Shown one piece after another: positions 1 through 8,809 of a stretch of 42,363 bases of DNA. Both the position numbers and the translations under genes were made by a program. Where the stretch lies: contig JAPDQV010000003.1 in NCBI GenBank assembly GCA_034505495.1, positions 1-42,363 on the forward strand. Reading direction: 5' to 3'. The notes beneath the pieces are model-generated. The model was not told the DNA's origin. It worked only from the letters and a program-made list of their open reading frames with translations, and made no database searches. Position 1 is the first letter of the stretch, and each line of letters begins with the position of its first letter. Source of the stretch: a candidate division KSB1 bacterium (lineage in GTDB: Bacteria; Zhuqueibacterota; Zhuqueibacteria; Residuimicrobiales; Krinioviventaceae).

Positions 1-610
1 TTTTGTCGAGGAAAGGTTCGTCATACAGGCGGAGGGTAGTTCGTATGCTGCCGCCCTCACTGCCCAAAGCAATAAACTCTGCCCGCCGCTTTCCTAAAGC
101 AATAAAGAGCGCTAAAAAGCTGGTACAGATGATCAGCCAGGAAGATACCGGCTCGTGGATTACCCAAGTTCCGGCAATTGCACGCAGTACAAATCCGACG
201 GCAATAATCATTACATCCAGAATAATGACATTTTTTAGTCCAAGAGAATAAAAAATAGACATGATCACATAAGCCGATGCCGCCAGTCCGAAGCGAAAAT
301 CCAGCCTAAAAGCGGTCGGCAGGCAGACGAGCATGAAAAAAAAGGCACTAAAGAGCGCAATGTTCGGCGACAGCCGACCCGAGGCGATCGGCCGCATCCG
401 CTTGGAAGGGTGAAGAGCGTCTTGATGACGGTCTAAAACATCATTGATGAGATAAACAGCGGAAGAGATGAGGCAAAAGATCGCAAACGCCGATAAGGAC
501 CGGAAAGTTTTATAGGTAAAAATATCCCGGGCGAACAGCAGTCCTGCAAATAATAAAATATTTTTGCTCCATTGCCTCGGACGCATGGCAATGAAGAGAT
601 CGCGCAGCAT
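1..610 (-). CDS. UbiA-family prenyltransferase, probably decaprenyl-phosphate phosphoribosyltransferase (C-terminus beyond window)
   Basis: Reading the minus strand from the ATG at 610 gives an open frame of 203 codons that runs off the left edge, so the C-terminus is missing. The N-terminus MLRDLFIAMRPRQWSKN and the Asp-rich motif NDVLDRHQD (N56, D57, D60, D64) followed by HPSKRMRPIASG are typical of UbiA integral-membrane prenyltransferases. The RPRQWSKN start and the HPxKRxRPIASG segment point to the subfamily that moves phosphoribosyl onto polyprenyl phosphate, the first step toward decaprenylphosphoryl-arabinose. Several hydrophobic helices are visible (about residues 17-27, 40-55, 80-95, 105-120, 124-140). 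AAGGCGGG lies about 10 bases before the ATG and an extended -10 promoter sits at 637-645. Family is certain; the exact substrate is inferred. Confidence 0.85.
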   Translation of the reverse strand, partial: MLRDLFIAMRPRQWSKNILLFAGLLFARDIFTYKTFRSLSAFAIFCLISSAVYLINDVLDRHQDALHPSKRMRPIASGRLSPNIALFSAFFFMLVCLPTAFRLDFRFGLAASAYVIMSIFYSLGLKNVIILDVMIIAVGFVLRAIAGTWVIHEPVSSWLIICTSFLALFIALGKRRAEFIALGSEGGSIRTTLRLYDEPFLDK

Positions 611-636
611 GTATTTTTCCCGCCTTTATTGCCTTC

Positions 637-645
637 ATTATAGCA
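637..645 (-). promoter_or_regulatory. Extended -10 promoter for the UbiA-family gene
   Basis: On the minus strand TGC-TATAAT (a perfect -10 hexamer with the TGn extension) lies about 27 bases before the ATG at 610, placing the start of transcription near 630. I see no good -35 hexamer, which fits the extended -10 class. It lies just after the hairpin that ends the preceding gene, so the prenyltransferase probably has its own transcript. Confidence 0.55.
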
Positions 646-678
646 ATTTCCGCACAAAACGCGAAGCGATTTTTAATA

Positions 679-710
679 ACCGCCTCCCCATGTCCTCATG
701 GGGAGGCGGT
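679..710 (-). terminator. Hairpin terminator after the giant surface-protein gene
   Basis: A perfect 14-bp stem (ACCGCCTCCCCATG paired with its complement) with a 4-base loop begins 4 bases after the stop codon at 715-717. The following bases on the minus strand are TATTAAAAATCG, so the U-tract is poor, but stem length and position support transcription termination or 3' end protection. Confidence 0.7.
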
Positions 711-714
711 GGGA

Positions 715-3700
715 TTATTTGAGCAGCGTCATTTTGCGGATTTGCGAAAACTCGCCGGCCGTAATACGGCAGTAGTAAATGCCCGTAGGCACCGGCTGAC
801 CCGATTCGTCGCGGGCATCCCAAACGACCGTATGGATGCCGGCCGGGTATTCACCTTCCGCAAGAATCCGAATGATTTTGCCGGTGAGGCTATATACGGC
901 CAGTTTAACCGGCCGCGCGGCGGGTAATTCGAATTGAATCGTCGTGGTCGGATTAAAAGGATTGGGATAGTTTTGACGCAGGGCAAATTCTTTCGGCAGT
1001 TCAATGATTGCTTCCACCAAACCGAGTTCAGTGATGGTTCCCGTGGTCTCGTGCTCGAGCAGCTGGTAGTACCATCGTTCACCTGCCTGCACTCGTTCGT
1101 CGATAAAGCTGTAGACTCCGTCAGTCCGCGGGATGATGAGAGAAGTATTGATCGGCGTAAAGGGCCCTTCTTTGCTGCGGCCGCGCTGAATCGTAAAGCC
1201 GAGCAGGTTCTTGACCGACTTGGTGCGCCATACAAGTTCTACCCGACCTTCTTTGACCGAGGCGGTAAAGGATTCCAATTCGACGGCCGCCAGCTTGCTC
1301 AGATGAATGCGCCAGCTCTTGCTCACCTGTTCCGAGCCGTCCGAAACGATGACGCGAACCACGGCAAAGGAATCTGGAAATGCCTGTTTGGAAAAGATGA
1401 TCACCGGCAATTCGGGCTGGTCGCCGGCAAACAGCTCTTCTCGCGGTGTCGAGACCATCCAGGCGTAGGAGAGCGGATCGTTGTCCGGATCAACGGCCTG
1501 CACTTCAAAGCTCAGCGGCGTGTTGAAGGGCAGAATCAGCAGGGTGTCTGCCGGTGAAAAGCCGAGAATCTGCGGAGCGCTGTTTCGGGCGACAACTGAA
1601 ATGCGTACCACCGTGCTGTCGGCGGCGTGGTAGGGGTCGCTGATCCTAAAAGTAACCAGATGATCTCCGGCGTCCGCGTTGGTCGGTGTCCAGCGGAAAG
1701 TTTGGGTTGTTTCCGCGTCGAATTGGGCGCCCTGCGGCAAATTGCGCACGCTGTAAAAAACTTGGTCGCCGTCGGGATCGACTGCCTTGATCTGGAACTG
1801 CAGCAGGTTGCCGGCTTCTACCGTGCGGTTGCGCTGCAGCGGGGGACTAAAGGTCGGCGCCGAATTGACGACAATGATCGTATAGGTGACCGGCGGGTGG
1901 ACGGCATTGAGCGCTCTGAACTCGATTTGCTGTGTTCCGCTCAGGCCGACGACCCAGGTAGCCTTGGCCGTGCCGTCCGAACCGGTGCGCAGCGGCATGG
2001 TTTCTTTGATGTATCCTTGACCTAGGGTCGGCATGACCTGGATCGATTCATTCTGCAGCGGCCGATTGAAAGCGTCGAGCGCTTTGACGCTCACACTGAT
2101 CTCGACCTGCGGCCTCACCTGCAATCCGTCCGGCGAGAGCTTGACCAAAGTAATGGTACGCTGCTCCTGTACAATTGCCGTAAAGAGAACGGCGCCGTAA
2201 TTGCCTGCGTTTGCCCGTATCAGATGGAGTCCCTGCTGTGTTCCGGCACGAAGGAGCGCCTGCGCCTCGCCTTGCTGATCCGTATACGGCCGCGTAGAGG
2301 TCAGCCATTCACCCTGACCTTGCAGGATCGAAAAGTCAACCGGAAAGTTGGTGATCGGCTTGCCGGACGGATCCGTCACTTTCACTCGAAACGCGGCGGG
2401 CATCGGTTGATTGACGAGTGCTATCAGGGAGTCGCCGGAAACGATGCGCACGCGGCCTTCAGCCGGCGGCAACGCATAGGCAATAATATCGACAGGTTGC
2501 TCGATTCCTTGAATGCGGGCGCGCAGCTTTTGTTCATTATTCGCATCGCTGAGGGTGTCTCCCAATGTCCAGGTTACCATGGCGCGGCCGTCTTCGGCGG
2601 TCAATACCGGCTGAGGCTCTTTGATGCTTCCGCCGCCGCGCAGTACGGTGAAATGCACGGGAATATTTTTGACCGGATGTGCCCACGCATCCTGAACCAG
2701 TACCCCGACCGGTTGGGGTAAAGTTTTGCCTTTTTCCTGCGATTGGCCGGCATTCAATACGGAAACAAGAGCCGGGGGCCCGGCGATGAATTCGATGATC
2801 GTAGAAAGAATCGGCTGCTGGTCGACCAGAGCGTAGATGGCGGCTTTGCCGATGTTTATGGAGGTAACGGAACCTCGCGTCACTCCTTCCGAGTCCGTCG
2901 GCAGAGTTGGTTGCGAAATAAAGACTTCCAATCCGCTTGCCTGCAGGGTCACCATCTGAGAGACAATCGGATTGTTGTATCGGTCGCGCAGGCGCACGGT
3001 TACGGGTGAAGCCGTTTGTCCGTCGGCTACCACGTTTGAAACGGCCGTTATGGAGCATGTTTCCGGATCAGGTGGCCCTACCAGAGTCTCAATACTGAAC
3101 TCAAGAAAGGCAGGCGTCAAAGGATCCACGCCGTCCGTGGAGGATGCTCGAATCGTCACATTACCCGGCCGTGTGTCGAGGCGAACAGCAATGCCGGCTA
3201 TGCCGCGGCTGTTGCTTACGGTTTCAAGGGTCGTTCTCTGCCCGTCCAAAAAGGCCCTGCCGGATATCACTTGAAAGATTACGGGATGCCCCGCCACCGG
3301 TCGGTCGGCGGCATCCAAAACCTGTACCTGGAGAGAATCCGCTAAAACTTGCCCGACAGTACCGCTGTAAACCTGCTCGCCGTTTACTTTGCGCATTTTT
3401 TTAGCAAGGCTGATGCGCCCGGAAGCAAAAAACTGCAAAGGCGAGTTCCGCAGATTTCTGCCGTTGAATCGCGCTACGGCTTCAAATACATAATTATTCG
3501 TGCCGTAATTGGAACCCAATGTTGCGGTCGCCTGAGCATAGCCGTCCGCGTTGGTCATTTTTTTCACCGACGGTGAACCTGAAAATCCGGCTCCGGGCGT
3601 ATAGGAGACAAAAGTGACTTCCACGTTGTTGACGCCGATGCCGTTGCGGTCCACAACCCGTACCACAAACGGTTCGAGCAGTTCAGTGTTGATGCGGCCG

Positions 3701-6700
3701 ATTTGATTGTTGCCGCTGATGTAAAGCAGCGTTTCAGGGTCGCCGGGCGCCAGAAAAGCGCGAAAAACTTGCGGACTATCGATCAAAGGAATGCCGCTGC
3801 GCAGCGCCGTTGCCTCAACGCGTTGTTCATATTCGGTCGGCCCCATGGTATAGAGCGCCTGCGCCTGGCCGAAGGCGTTGGTGTATTCCGTAATTTCAGT
3901 TCTGCCGTTCAGCGTGCCGCCGCCTTGAACCACGCGAAACGTGACCGGATGGTTGGCGATGGGGTTGAAAAAAGAGTCCGTGACCGTGACGACAAAGTAC
4001 TCGTTGAGGGCTTGACCGGCAATGCCTCTTTGATTGTCGCCGCCGCTTTTTACCAATCGCGCGGCAGGTCCGGTGGTGCCGACGGCGGTAAAATTGATTT
4101 GCGGAAGGGGGGTGCCGACGGCTGCCGCTACGGCCGAATTTCTTCCTGTCCGCGGACCTAACTGCCAATATGCTTGGGCGAATCCCTGAGCATCGCTCAG
4201 TACGACGATGCTGCTCTCACCGTTAAACGATCCGCCTCCTTCTGTTACGGCAAAACGGACCTCGTAATTCTTTACCGGATTGTCCAGCACATCGAACAAT
4301 CTGACTTTAAGCGGCTCCGGCAATCTCTTTCCCGCCGACCCGGTTTGATTGTTGCCGGAGACATATTCGATCCGTGTAGGAGGACCCGGAATTGCCGAGG
4401 CTTTAAAAATAACCGGTGAGCCGGAAGCGGCTTGCGCGTGTGCTTCGAAGACATATATTGTGTCGCCGGCAGCGGTGCCTAAAGTCGGGCGTGCCGAAGC
4501 GTAGCCCTGGCTGTCTGTAAGGACATTGACAGAGTCACTGCCGCCGAACTTGGCCCCAAAAGTCATCGCTTTGAAGCGGATAATCTCTCCCGCCAGCGGC
4601 GCGTTCATTCGATCCACCAATCGCACGCGCAGAGGTTGCGGCAGCTCGGTGTTGATCTGTGCCGTCTGCCGGTCACCGGAGACATACAGCAGCCTCCGCA
4701 AAGGCTCCTGGGCCGAAGCGGTAAAAGTCAGGGGACTGTTCAGCAGCGCCGTCCCGCCGTATTCTGAAGTCACGTAGACACTCTGAATACCCAAAGCAGG
4801 CCCCAAAATCCAATTAGCTTGAGCAATTCCTTCTGCATCGCTCGTCACGGTCACTTGGGCTGAAAGCGAGCCGCCGGTCGTCAGCCGACCGCCGCCTGAG
4901 GCAATCGTAAACTGAACCGCATGACCGCCGACGGGGTTGCCGAATCGATCGGTGACGCGGACGCGAAGCGGTGTCGGTAAAGGTTCATTGATAAAGCCGC
5001 TTTGCGCATCACCTCCAGATTTAGCCAACACGGCCGGAACGTCCGGGTTTGCCGTCAGCTCGTAAACATCCGGTGAACCGACCAACGGTGCGCCGTTGAA
5101 TTCCGACGCGGCTCGAATTTGATTGACGCCCGCAGGACCGGCGATCGGACCGAGAATCCACTGAATGCGCGCTCTTCCGTCGCTCTCGCTTAAAACCTGC
5201 TGCGAGGTGACCGAAGATGTCGGCGAAAGCGAACCGTTTCCCGACAAAATCGTAAAAGTCACCGGGTGCCCCGCCACGGGCTGATCGTCTGTGGTCAGCA
5301 CCCGATAGACGAGCTCATAAGGCTGGCCGACGACCGCTCTTTGTGAAAAATTGATGTCGCGAACCAACCTGGCCGCATCGATACGGCGCGGGGTAATGAC
5401 AAGCGTCTGGTTTGCAGGAACGCCGGTATATCTGCGTTCCGAACCGTCAGGCAGAATGACTTTGACGTCGACGCGCGTTTCTTGGTCCAAACCAAAATGC
5501 TGAACCAAAGAGGACTGACTTTTATAACCGCTTACCGGCAGAATTTCACGGTAACCCAACAACCCGGAAGAAACGCCGTACGCACCGCTTCGGTAGACAT
5601 AGATCTTGGCCCCGATTCCCGCAGCATTGCCGGAATTGTCCGCCACTTTCACCTTGAGATAATTCTTGCCGCTTTGGATGTCATTGCGGAGTAGATAGCT
5701 GCGGCCGTAATTCTTTTTTTCTCCGGTTTTGGCATCGGTAGCCTGACCGCCGCGGCTTACCGCGTAGATGTCCAGGCGACCGTCATCATTGATATCCAAA
5801 AGCCCTATCCCGCGGCCGTCGGCAAAGTTGTACTCGACTCCTGTTCCGGTTCGTTCGATAAATCGTGTGCCGTCATTGATATACAACTTACCGGTTCCAT
5901 TGACTGCAACGGCAAAAAGATCGAGTTTGCCGTCATTGTTCCAATCTCCCAATTGCACGCCCATGGCGTTGATCGGCACCGACCACTGAGCTGAAATATT
6001 GTTGAAATTAAAGTTTCCGTCGTTCCGATACACCTCAACTCGACCGGATGTACGATTGGCAACAAAGAGATCCAAATCACCATCGTTGTCCCAATCGGCT
6101 AAAGTAGCCGAGCTGCCGACGCCGGTAAATGAAAGGGCGGCGCCGTTCACAAAGGTGCCGCTGCCGTTGTTTTTGACAATTTGCACGCCGGTTTCATGCA
6201 CCAAGGCCAGATCGGTAAAACCGTCGCCGTCGAGATCTCCGGCTGCAACCGCCTGATATTTAAAAGCCGAGGAACGAAAGTTTTCTAATCCCCGCGTTTG
6301 TAAGACAAAATTGCCGCGGCCGTCGTTAACATAGACCTTGTGCTGAGCCGCTTGGCAAACTACGACGATATCGTAATCTCCGTCGCGATCAATGTCAATG
6401 ACCGTTCCGCCGTTGCAGTCGGCTGCCGTATCTCCCGAGAGACGATTGGAAGCATCGACAAAAGTGCCGTTGCCGTTATTTAAATAAAGCTTATTGGGCA
6501 GTTTGGGATAATCGGGGGTACGGTGAAAATTGACGACAAAAACATCTACATCGCCGTCTCTGTCAAAATCTGCCGACAGACTCTGGTATGAATAACCGGC
6601 ATCGGCCAGTCCGCGGGATGAACTTTCTTCTTTAAATGCCCCGCTCGTCTGCATATACAATAGGTTCGGCGTCTCGATACCGGCCCCCATAAATCGAGAG

Positions 6701-6864
6701 ATATATAGATCTTCGGCATTGTTCGCATCCAAATCGGCTACGATAACGCCTTGTCCGCCGATTTGCCGTTCTGCCATTTCTGCCGATGGAACAGCGATAT
6801 TGGTAAATGGAAAATTGGTATCGGGAACGAATATCTTTAAATCCTTATAGGTAACCCCCGTCAT
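715..6864 (-). CDS. Giant T9SS-exported surface protein: FG-GAP/VCBS, ASPIC/UnbV, Ig-like repeats (C-terminal part of a frameshifted gene)
   Basis: 2049 codons from the first ATG in this frame. In order: FG-GAP/VCBS repeats with DxDxDGxxD calcium loops (residues about 35-400, e.g. DFDRDGDVDVFV), an ASPIC/UnbV domain (about 400-495), about eleven Ig-like (Big_1/invasin-like) repeats of about 105 residues (about 495-1665) each opening with a SGNNQ/SGGDNQ-type motif, two cadherin/He_PIG-like modules beginning NSAP (about 1665-1855), a fibronectin-III-like module, and a C-terminal T9SS type A sorting domain (about 1955-2049; QNYPNPFNPTTTIQFELP). Expected role is a cell-surface or released adhesin or carbohydrate-binding scaffold. 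It is not a true N-terminus: in-frame codons before the ATG continue the LamG-like fold of the upstream fragment (6891-7508), so both are one gene broken by a single-base shift. The terminator at 679-710 closes the unit. Confidence 0.85.
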   Translation of the reverse strand: MTGVTYKDLKIFVPDTNFPFTNIAVPSAEMAERQIGGQGVIVADLDANNAEDLYISRFMGAGIETPNLLYMQTSGAFKEESSSRGLADAGYSYQSLSADFDRDGDVDVFVVNFHRTPDYPKLPNKLYLNNGNGTFVDASNRLSGDTAADCNGGTVIDIDRDGDYDIVVVCQAAQHKVYVNDGRGNFVLQTRGLENFRSSAFKYQAVAAGDLDGDGFTDLALVHETGVQIVKNNGSGTFVNGAALSFTGVGSSATLADWDNDGDLDLFVANRTSGRVEVYRNDGNFNFNNISAQWSVPINAMGVQLGDWNNDGKLDLFAVAVNGTGKLYINDGTRFIERTGTGVEYNFADGRGIGLLDINDDGRLDIYAVSRGGQATDAKTGEKKNYGRSYLLRNDIQSGKNYLKVKVADNSGNAAGIGAKIYVYRSGAYGVSSGLLGYREILPVSGYKSQSSLVQHFGLDQETRVDVKVILPDGSERRYTGVPANQTLVITPRRIDAARLVRDINFSQRAVVGQPYELVYRVLTTDDQPVAGHPVTFTILSGNGSLSPTSSVTSQQVLSESDGRARIQWILGPIAGPAGVNQIRAASEFNGAPLVGSPDVYELTANPDVPAVLAKSGGDAQSGFINEPLPTPLRVRVTDRFGNPVGGHAVQFTIASGGGRLTTGGSLSAQVTVTSDAEGIAQANWILGPALGIQSVYVTSEYGGTALLNSPLTFTASAQEPLRRLLYVSGDRQTAQINTELPQPLRVRLVDRMNAPLAGEIIRFKAMTFGAKFGGSDSVNVLTDSQGYASARPTLGTAAGDTIYVFEAHAQAASGSPVIFKASAIPGPPTRIEYVSGNNQTGSAGKRLPEPLKVRLFDVLDNPVKNYEVRFAVTEGGGSFNGESSIVVLSDAQGFAQAYWQLGPRTGRNSAVAAAVGTPLPQINFTAVGTTGPAARLVKSGGDNQRGIAGQALNEYFVVTVTDSFFNPIANHPVTFRVVQGGGTLNGRTEITEYTNAFGQAQALYTMGPTEYEQRVEATALRSGIPLIDSPQVFRAFLAPGDPETLLYISGNNQIGRINTELLEPFVVRVVDRNGIGVNNVEVTFVSYTPGAGFSGSPSVKKMTNADGYAQATATLGSNYGTNNYVFEAVARFNGRNLRNSPLQFFASGRISLAKKMRKVNGEQVYSGTVGQVLADSLQVQVLDAADRPVAGHPVIFQVISGRAFLDGQRTTLETVSNSRGIAGIAVRLDTRPGNVTIRASSTDGVDPLTPAFLEFSIETLVGPPDPETCSITAVSNVVADGQTASPVTVRLRDRYNNPIVSQMVTLQASGLEVFISQPTLPTDSEGVTRGSVTSINIGKAAIYALVDQQPILSTIIEFIAGPPALVSVLNAGQSQEKGKTLPQPVGVLVQDAWAHPVKNIPVHFTVLRGGGSIKEPQPVLTAEDGRAMVTWTLGDTLSDANNEQKLRARIQGIEQPVDIIAYALPPAEGRVRIVSGDSLIALVNQPMPAAFRVKVTDPSGKPITNFPVDFSILQGQGEWLTSTRPYTDQQGEAQALLRAGTQQGLHLIRANAGNYGAVLFTAIVQEQRTITLVKLSPDGLQVRPQVEISVSVKALDAFNRPLQNESIQVMPTLGQGYIKETMPLRTGSDGTAKATWVVGLSGTQQIEFRALNAVHPPVTYTIIVVNSAPTFSPPLQRNRTVEAGNLLQFQIKAVDPDGDQVFYSVRNLPQGAQFDAETTQTFRWTPTNADAGDHLVTFRISDPYHAADSTVVRISVVARNSAPQILGFSPADTLLILPFNTPLSFEVQAVDPDNDPLSYAWMVSTPREELFAGDQPELPVIIFSKQAFPDSFAVVRVIVSDGSEQVSKSWRIHLSKLAAVELESFTASVKEGRVELVWRTKSVKNLLGFTIQRGRSKEGPFTPINTSLIIPRTDGVYSFIDERVQAGERWYYQLLEHETTGTITELGLVEAIIELPKEFALRQNYPNPFNPTTTIQFELPAARPVKLAVYSLTGKIIRILAEGEYPAGIHTVVWDARDESGQPVPTGIYYCRITAGEFSQIRKMTLLK

Positions 6865-6890
6865 GGTGGTTTTGTAATAGTTGTCGCGGC

Positions 6891-7508
6891 CTAAAAAGAT
6901 ATAAGCAAAGGTTTCAATCTGGCCGCTAAAGAAAAGGCATGTTCAGTTAAGACTTGCCCATCCAAAAGCACCCTGATGGTGGATCGATTCCAAACAATCG
7001 AGAACTTGTAATCTCGATTTCGATCCCAAGTTCGTTTGGCAATCTCGCTGGTTTTTCGCTCGGTAGCCGGATTGGCTCCATAAAAGGCGGCGGATACAAA
7101 TTTAAAGTCGCGATTGAGAGAGGCATATTTGGGTTCAGTCTTTAAAAAGGCATATGAGGCGGGAGAAGGGTCTACTTCGTCAAAATTTCCGGCGCTGCGG
7201 GAATGAAGCGCAAAAAGAATCCACTCGTTGCTGATGGTCGGCATCATGCCCCGCATCGTCACTTCCATCGTACCTTCAGCCGGCAGAGCGGCGGCGCAGT
7301 CGATGCGCAGCTGCCCGCTTCCGGACGTGGCTCGCCAACCCTGAGAGGTAAACTCTCCGCCGTAGGAGGTGATCTGACCGATGGCGTTCGGCGCATTACT
7401 GGTCAGAGGCACATGATAAAGCAGCCGAGTATGCTGTTGAGCCGCGGCAGACAGAGACAATGCTAAAACCAAGGGAACGATGAAACGATGGTATATAGGC
7501 ATGTTCAC
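6891..7508 (-). pseudogene. N-terminal part of the giant surface protein: signal peptide and LamG-like domain, ends at a frameshift
   Basis: 205 codons. The start ATG at 7508 follows GGAG with 5-base spacing. Residues 1-24 are a signal peptide (hydrophobic FIVPLVLALSLSAAA, cleavage near AAAQQ). The rest is a LamG/concanavalin-like beta-sandwich with the typical WNRSTIRVLLDGQVL strand pair. The frame ends at a TAG (6891-6893) shortly after HAFSLAARLKP. In the frame of the following large gene the same DNA reads FSGQIETFAYIFLGRDN, the expected last strands of a LamG fold. A one-base loss in GCCTTTTCTTTAGC (about 6925-6936) explains the split. The intact protein would be about 2265 residues. It is either a real phase-variable or decayed gene or an assembly error; the sequence alone cannot tell. 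Confidence 0.85.
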
Positions 7509-7533
7509 TCCAAAAATATCAACTTTTTTACAG

Positions 7534-7554
7534 TAAAGCCAATGAACGGCTTTA
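7534..7554. promoter_or_regulatory. Perfect inverted repeat in the leader of the surface-protein gene
   Basis: TAAAGCC and GGCTTTA flank a 7-base spacer, 26 bases before the start at 7508. It could be an operator or a 5' leader hairpin. There is no T-run on the minus strand directly after it that would make it a clear attenuator (a run of A lies there instead). Confidence 0.35.
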
Positions 7555-7779
7555 TCCTGTGCAAAGATTAGGCCTTCAGTTTTCCAATCAGGTTTCGGGC
7601 ATCCGAAAAGACATTCTCAAATCGGCGTGGAAACTTTGTTTTCTTTTAAATTATCGCCAAATCAAAACTTGTGTCCCTCGTCCGTAGGCGGCATTTATAC
7701 TGAAATTGGTATGTCTTGTTTTGTTGCACCATATGACAGGATGTTTTATTACGAAACGGATCATCAGACTGCAAAAAAG

Positions 7780-7808
7780 TTGTCAGATATGAAAAATTTT
7801 TGTACTAT
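7780..7808 (+). promoter_or_regulatory. Sigma70-type promoter for the sugar isomerase gene
   Basis: TTGTCA (7780-7785), a 17-base spacer, and TACTAT (7803-7808) predict a transcript starting near 7815, 36 bases before the ATG at 7851. This also argues against a start at the in-frame ATG at 7800, which would lie before the transcript begins. A weaker pair TTGCAC-17-TATTAC lies upstream at 7724-7752. Confidence 0.5.
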
Positions 7809-7850
7809 GCAGTACGGCGGGGGAAAACCTTTTGCAGAGGAGAACGATTC

Positions 7851-8699
7851 ATGAAGCAACAAACGAGACGTACTTTTTTGAAAGAAAGCGGAGCCGTAAT
7901 TGCGGCGACCGCCTTATTGGGATGCCAAAAAAAGGAGAGCACCCGTTCGGCAGCGATTCCCTTGGGCGTTCAGCTCTATTCCGTGCGTAAAGAATGTGAA
8001 CAGAATTTACCCGCCACTTTGGAGGCGGTAGCCAAAATCGGCTATCAGGGCGTCGAATTTGCAGGCTTTTACAACTATTCCGCTAAGGAATTGAAGGCGC
8101 TCCTCGACGCAAACGGCCTCAAGTGCTGCGGATCCCACACTCCCTTCGATGCCCTTCAGCCGGAAAATTTCGAAGCGACCGTCGCATTCAATCATGAGCT
8201 GGGAAACAAGTATCTCATCTGCCCGTGGTTGCCTGAAGAAAGACGCAAAACGATCGATCAATGGAAGGAGCTGGCAGCGTTTTTCAATGAGCTTGCCGAG
8301 AAGGCCAAGCCGCACGGCATGCGAATCGGCTATCATAACCATCATTTCGAGTTTCAAAATTTGGACGGCGAGCTGCCTTGGGATGTCTTTGCAGCCCATA
8401 CGCGTGAGGACGTCATTCTGCAGTTGGATACCGGCAATGCGGCAAGCGGCGGTGCCGATGCCTATCAGACGCTCATCAAATACCCGAAACGCGCCGTCAC
8501 TATCCACTTGAAAGAGTTTTCCCAAAGCAATCCCAACGCTGTTCTCGGCGAAGGCGACATTCCGTGGAAGGACGTGTTTACATTTTGCGAAACCCAAGGC
8601 GGCACTGAATGGTACATTATCGAAGAAGAAAAAGAAATCTATCCGCCGCTGGTTGCAATTGAACGATGCTATAAAAATTTTCAAGCCTTGAAGGGTTGA
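7851..8699 (+). CDS. Exported sugar phosphate isomerase/epimerase-like TIM-barrel protein (Tat lipoprotein)
   Basis: 282 residues. ATG 7851 is chosen because AGAGGAGA precedes it by 7 bases and it begins a clean export signal: TRRTFLK (twin-arginine motif, residues 5-11), a hydrophobic stretch, and the lipobox ALLGC with Cys25. The body matches the xylose isomerase-like TIM barrel family (AP endonuclease 2 superfamily): GVQLYSVRKE near the start, GYHNHHFEF, LQLDTGN and HLKEF, which carry the metal-binding His, Asp and Glu residues. Family members isomerise, epimerise or oxidise sugars; the exact substrate is unknown. The Tat signal suggests folding with a metal before export, then anchoring outside the cytoplasm. 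It is monocistronic: promoter at 7780-7808 and hairpin terminator at 8711-8732. Confidence 0.85.
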   Translation: MKQQTRRTFLKESGAVIAATALLGCQKKESTRSAAIPLGVQLYSVRKECEQNLPATLEAVAKIGYQGVEFAGFYNYSAKELKALLDANGLKCCGSHTPFDALQPENFEATVAFNHELGNKYLICPWLPEERRKTIDQWKELAAFFNELAEKAKPHGMRIGYHNHHFEFQNLDGELPWDVFAAHTREDVILQLDTGNAASGGADAYQTLIKYPKRAVTIHLKEFSQSNPNAVLGEGDIPWKDVFTFCETQGGTEWYIIEEEKEIYPPLVAIERCYKNFQALKG

Positions 8700-8710
8700 T
8701 GAGCGAAACG

Positions 8711-8732
8711 GCGGGCTTTTTATAAAGCCCGC
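8711..8732 (+). terminator. Hairpin terminator after the sugar isomerase gene
   Basis: GCGGGCTTT-TTAT-AAAGCCCGC forms a perfect 9-bp stem 11 bases after the stop, followed by TTATGCT. The T-tract is short, so efficiency is uncertain. Confidence 0.65.
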
Positions 8733-8809
8733 TTATGCTAGGCGTTAGGCTTTGGTAAAAGCGCGACCGGCAGGCTGGAGACAGCAAAATGTAAAGCGAG
8801 GGTTTGAAA

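Larger units (their letters stand above)
7509..7850. other. Divergent intergenic region between the surface protein and the sugar isomerase
   Basis: 342 bases without a credible gene. The left part holds the leader of the surface-protein gene with a perfect inverted repeat (7534-7554). The right part holds two promoter-like pairs facing right: TTGCAC-17-TATTAC (7724-7752) and the better TTGTCA-17-TACTAT (7780-7808). Small open frames here have no ribosome site or recognisable content. Confidence 0.6.

Noticed and set aside
3..251. Plus-strand open frame at the left edge
   Set aside because: Antisense to the UbiA-family gene, whose motifs are clear on the minus strand.
1869..5379. Tandem DNA repeat in the giant surface-protein gene
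   Set aside because: The Ig-like repeats are similar only at protein level; the DNA copies have diverged and do not form a simple repeat array.
7800..7850. Longer N-terminus for the sugar isomerase gene
   Set aside because: The upstream ATG overlaps the -10 element and lacks a ribosome site; the Tat signal begins cleanly at 7851.
7627..7854. Small plus-strand gene in the divergent spacer
   Set aside because: No ribosome site, no recognisable content, and it covers the promoter of the next gene.
8007..8684. Minus-strand open frame of 225 codons
   Set aside because: Antisense to the sugar isomerase-like gene, which has a promoter, ribosome site, export signal and terminator of its own.
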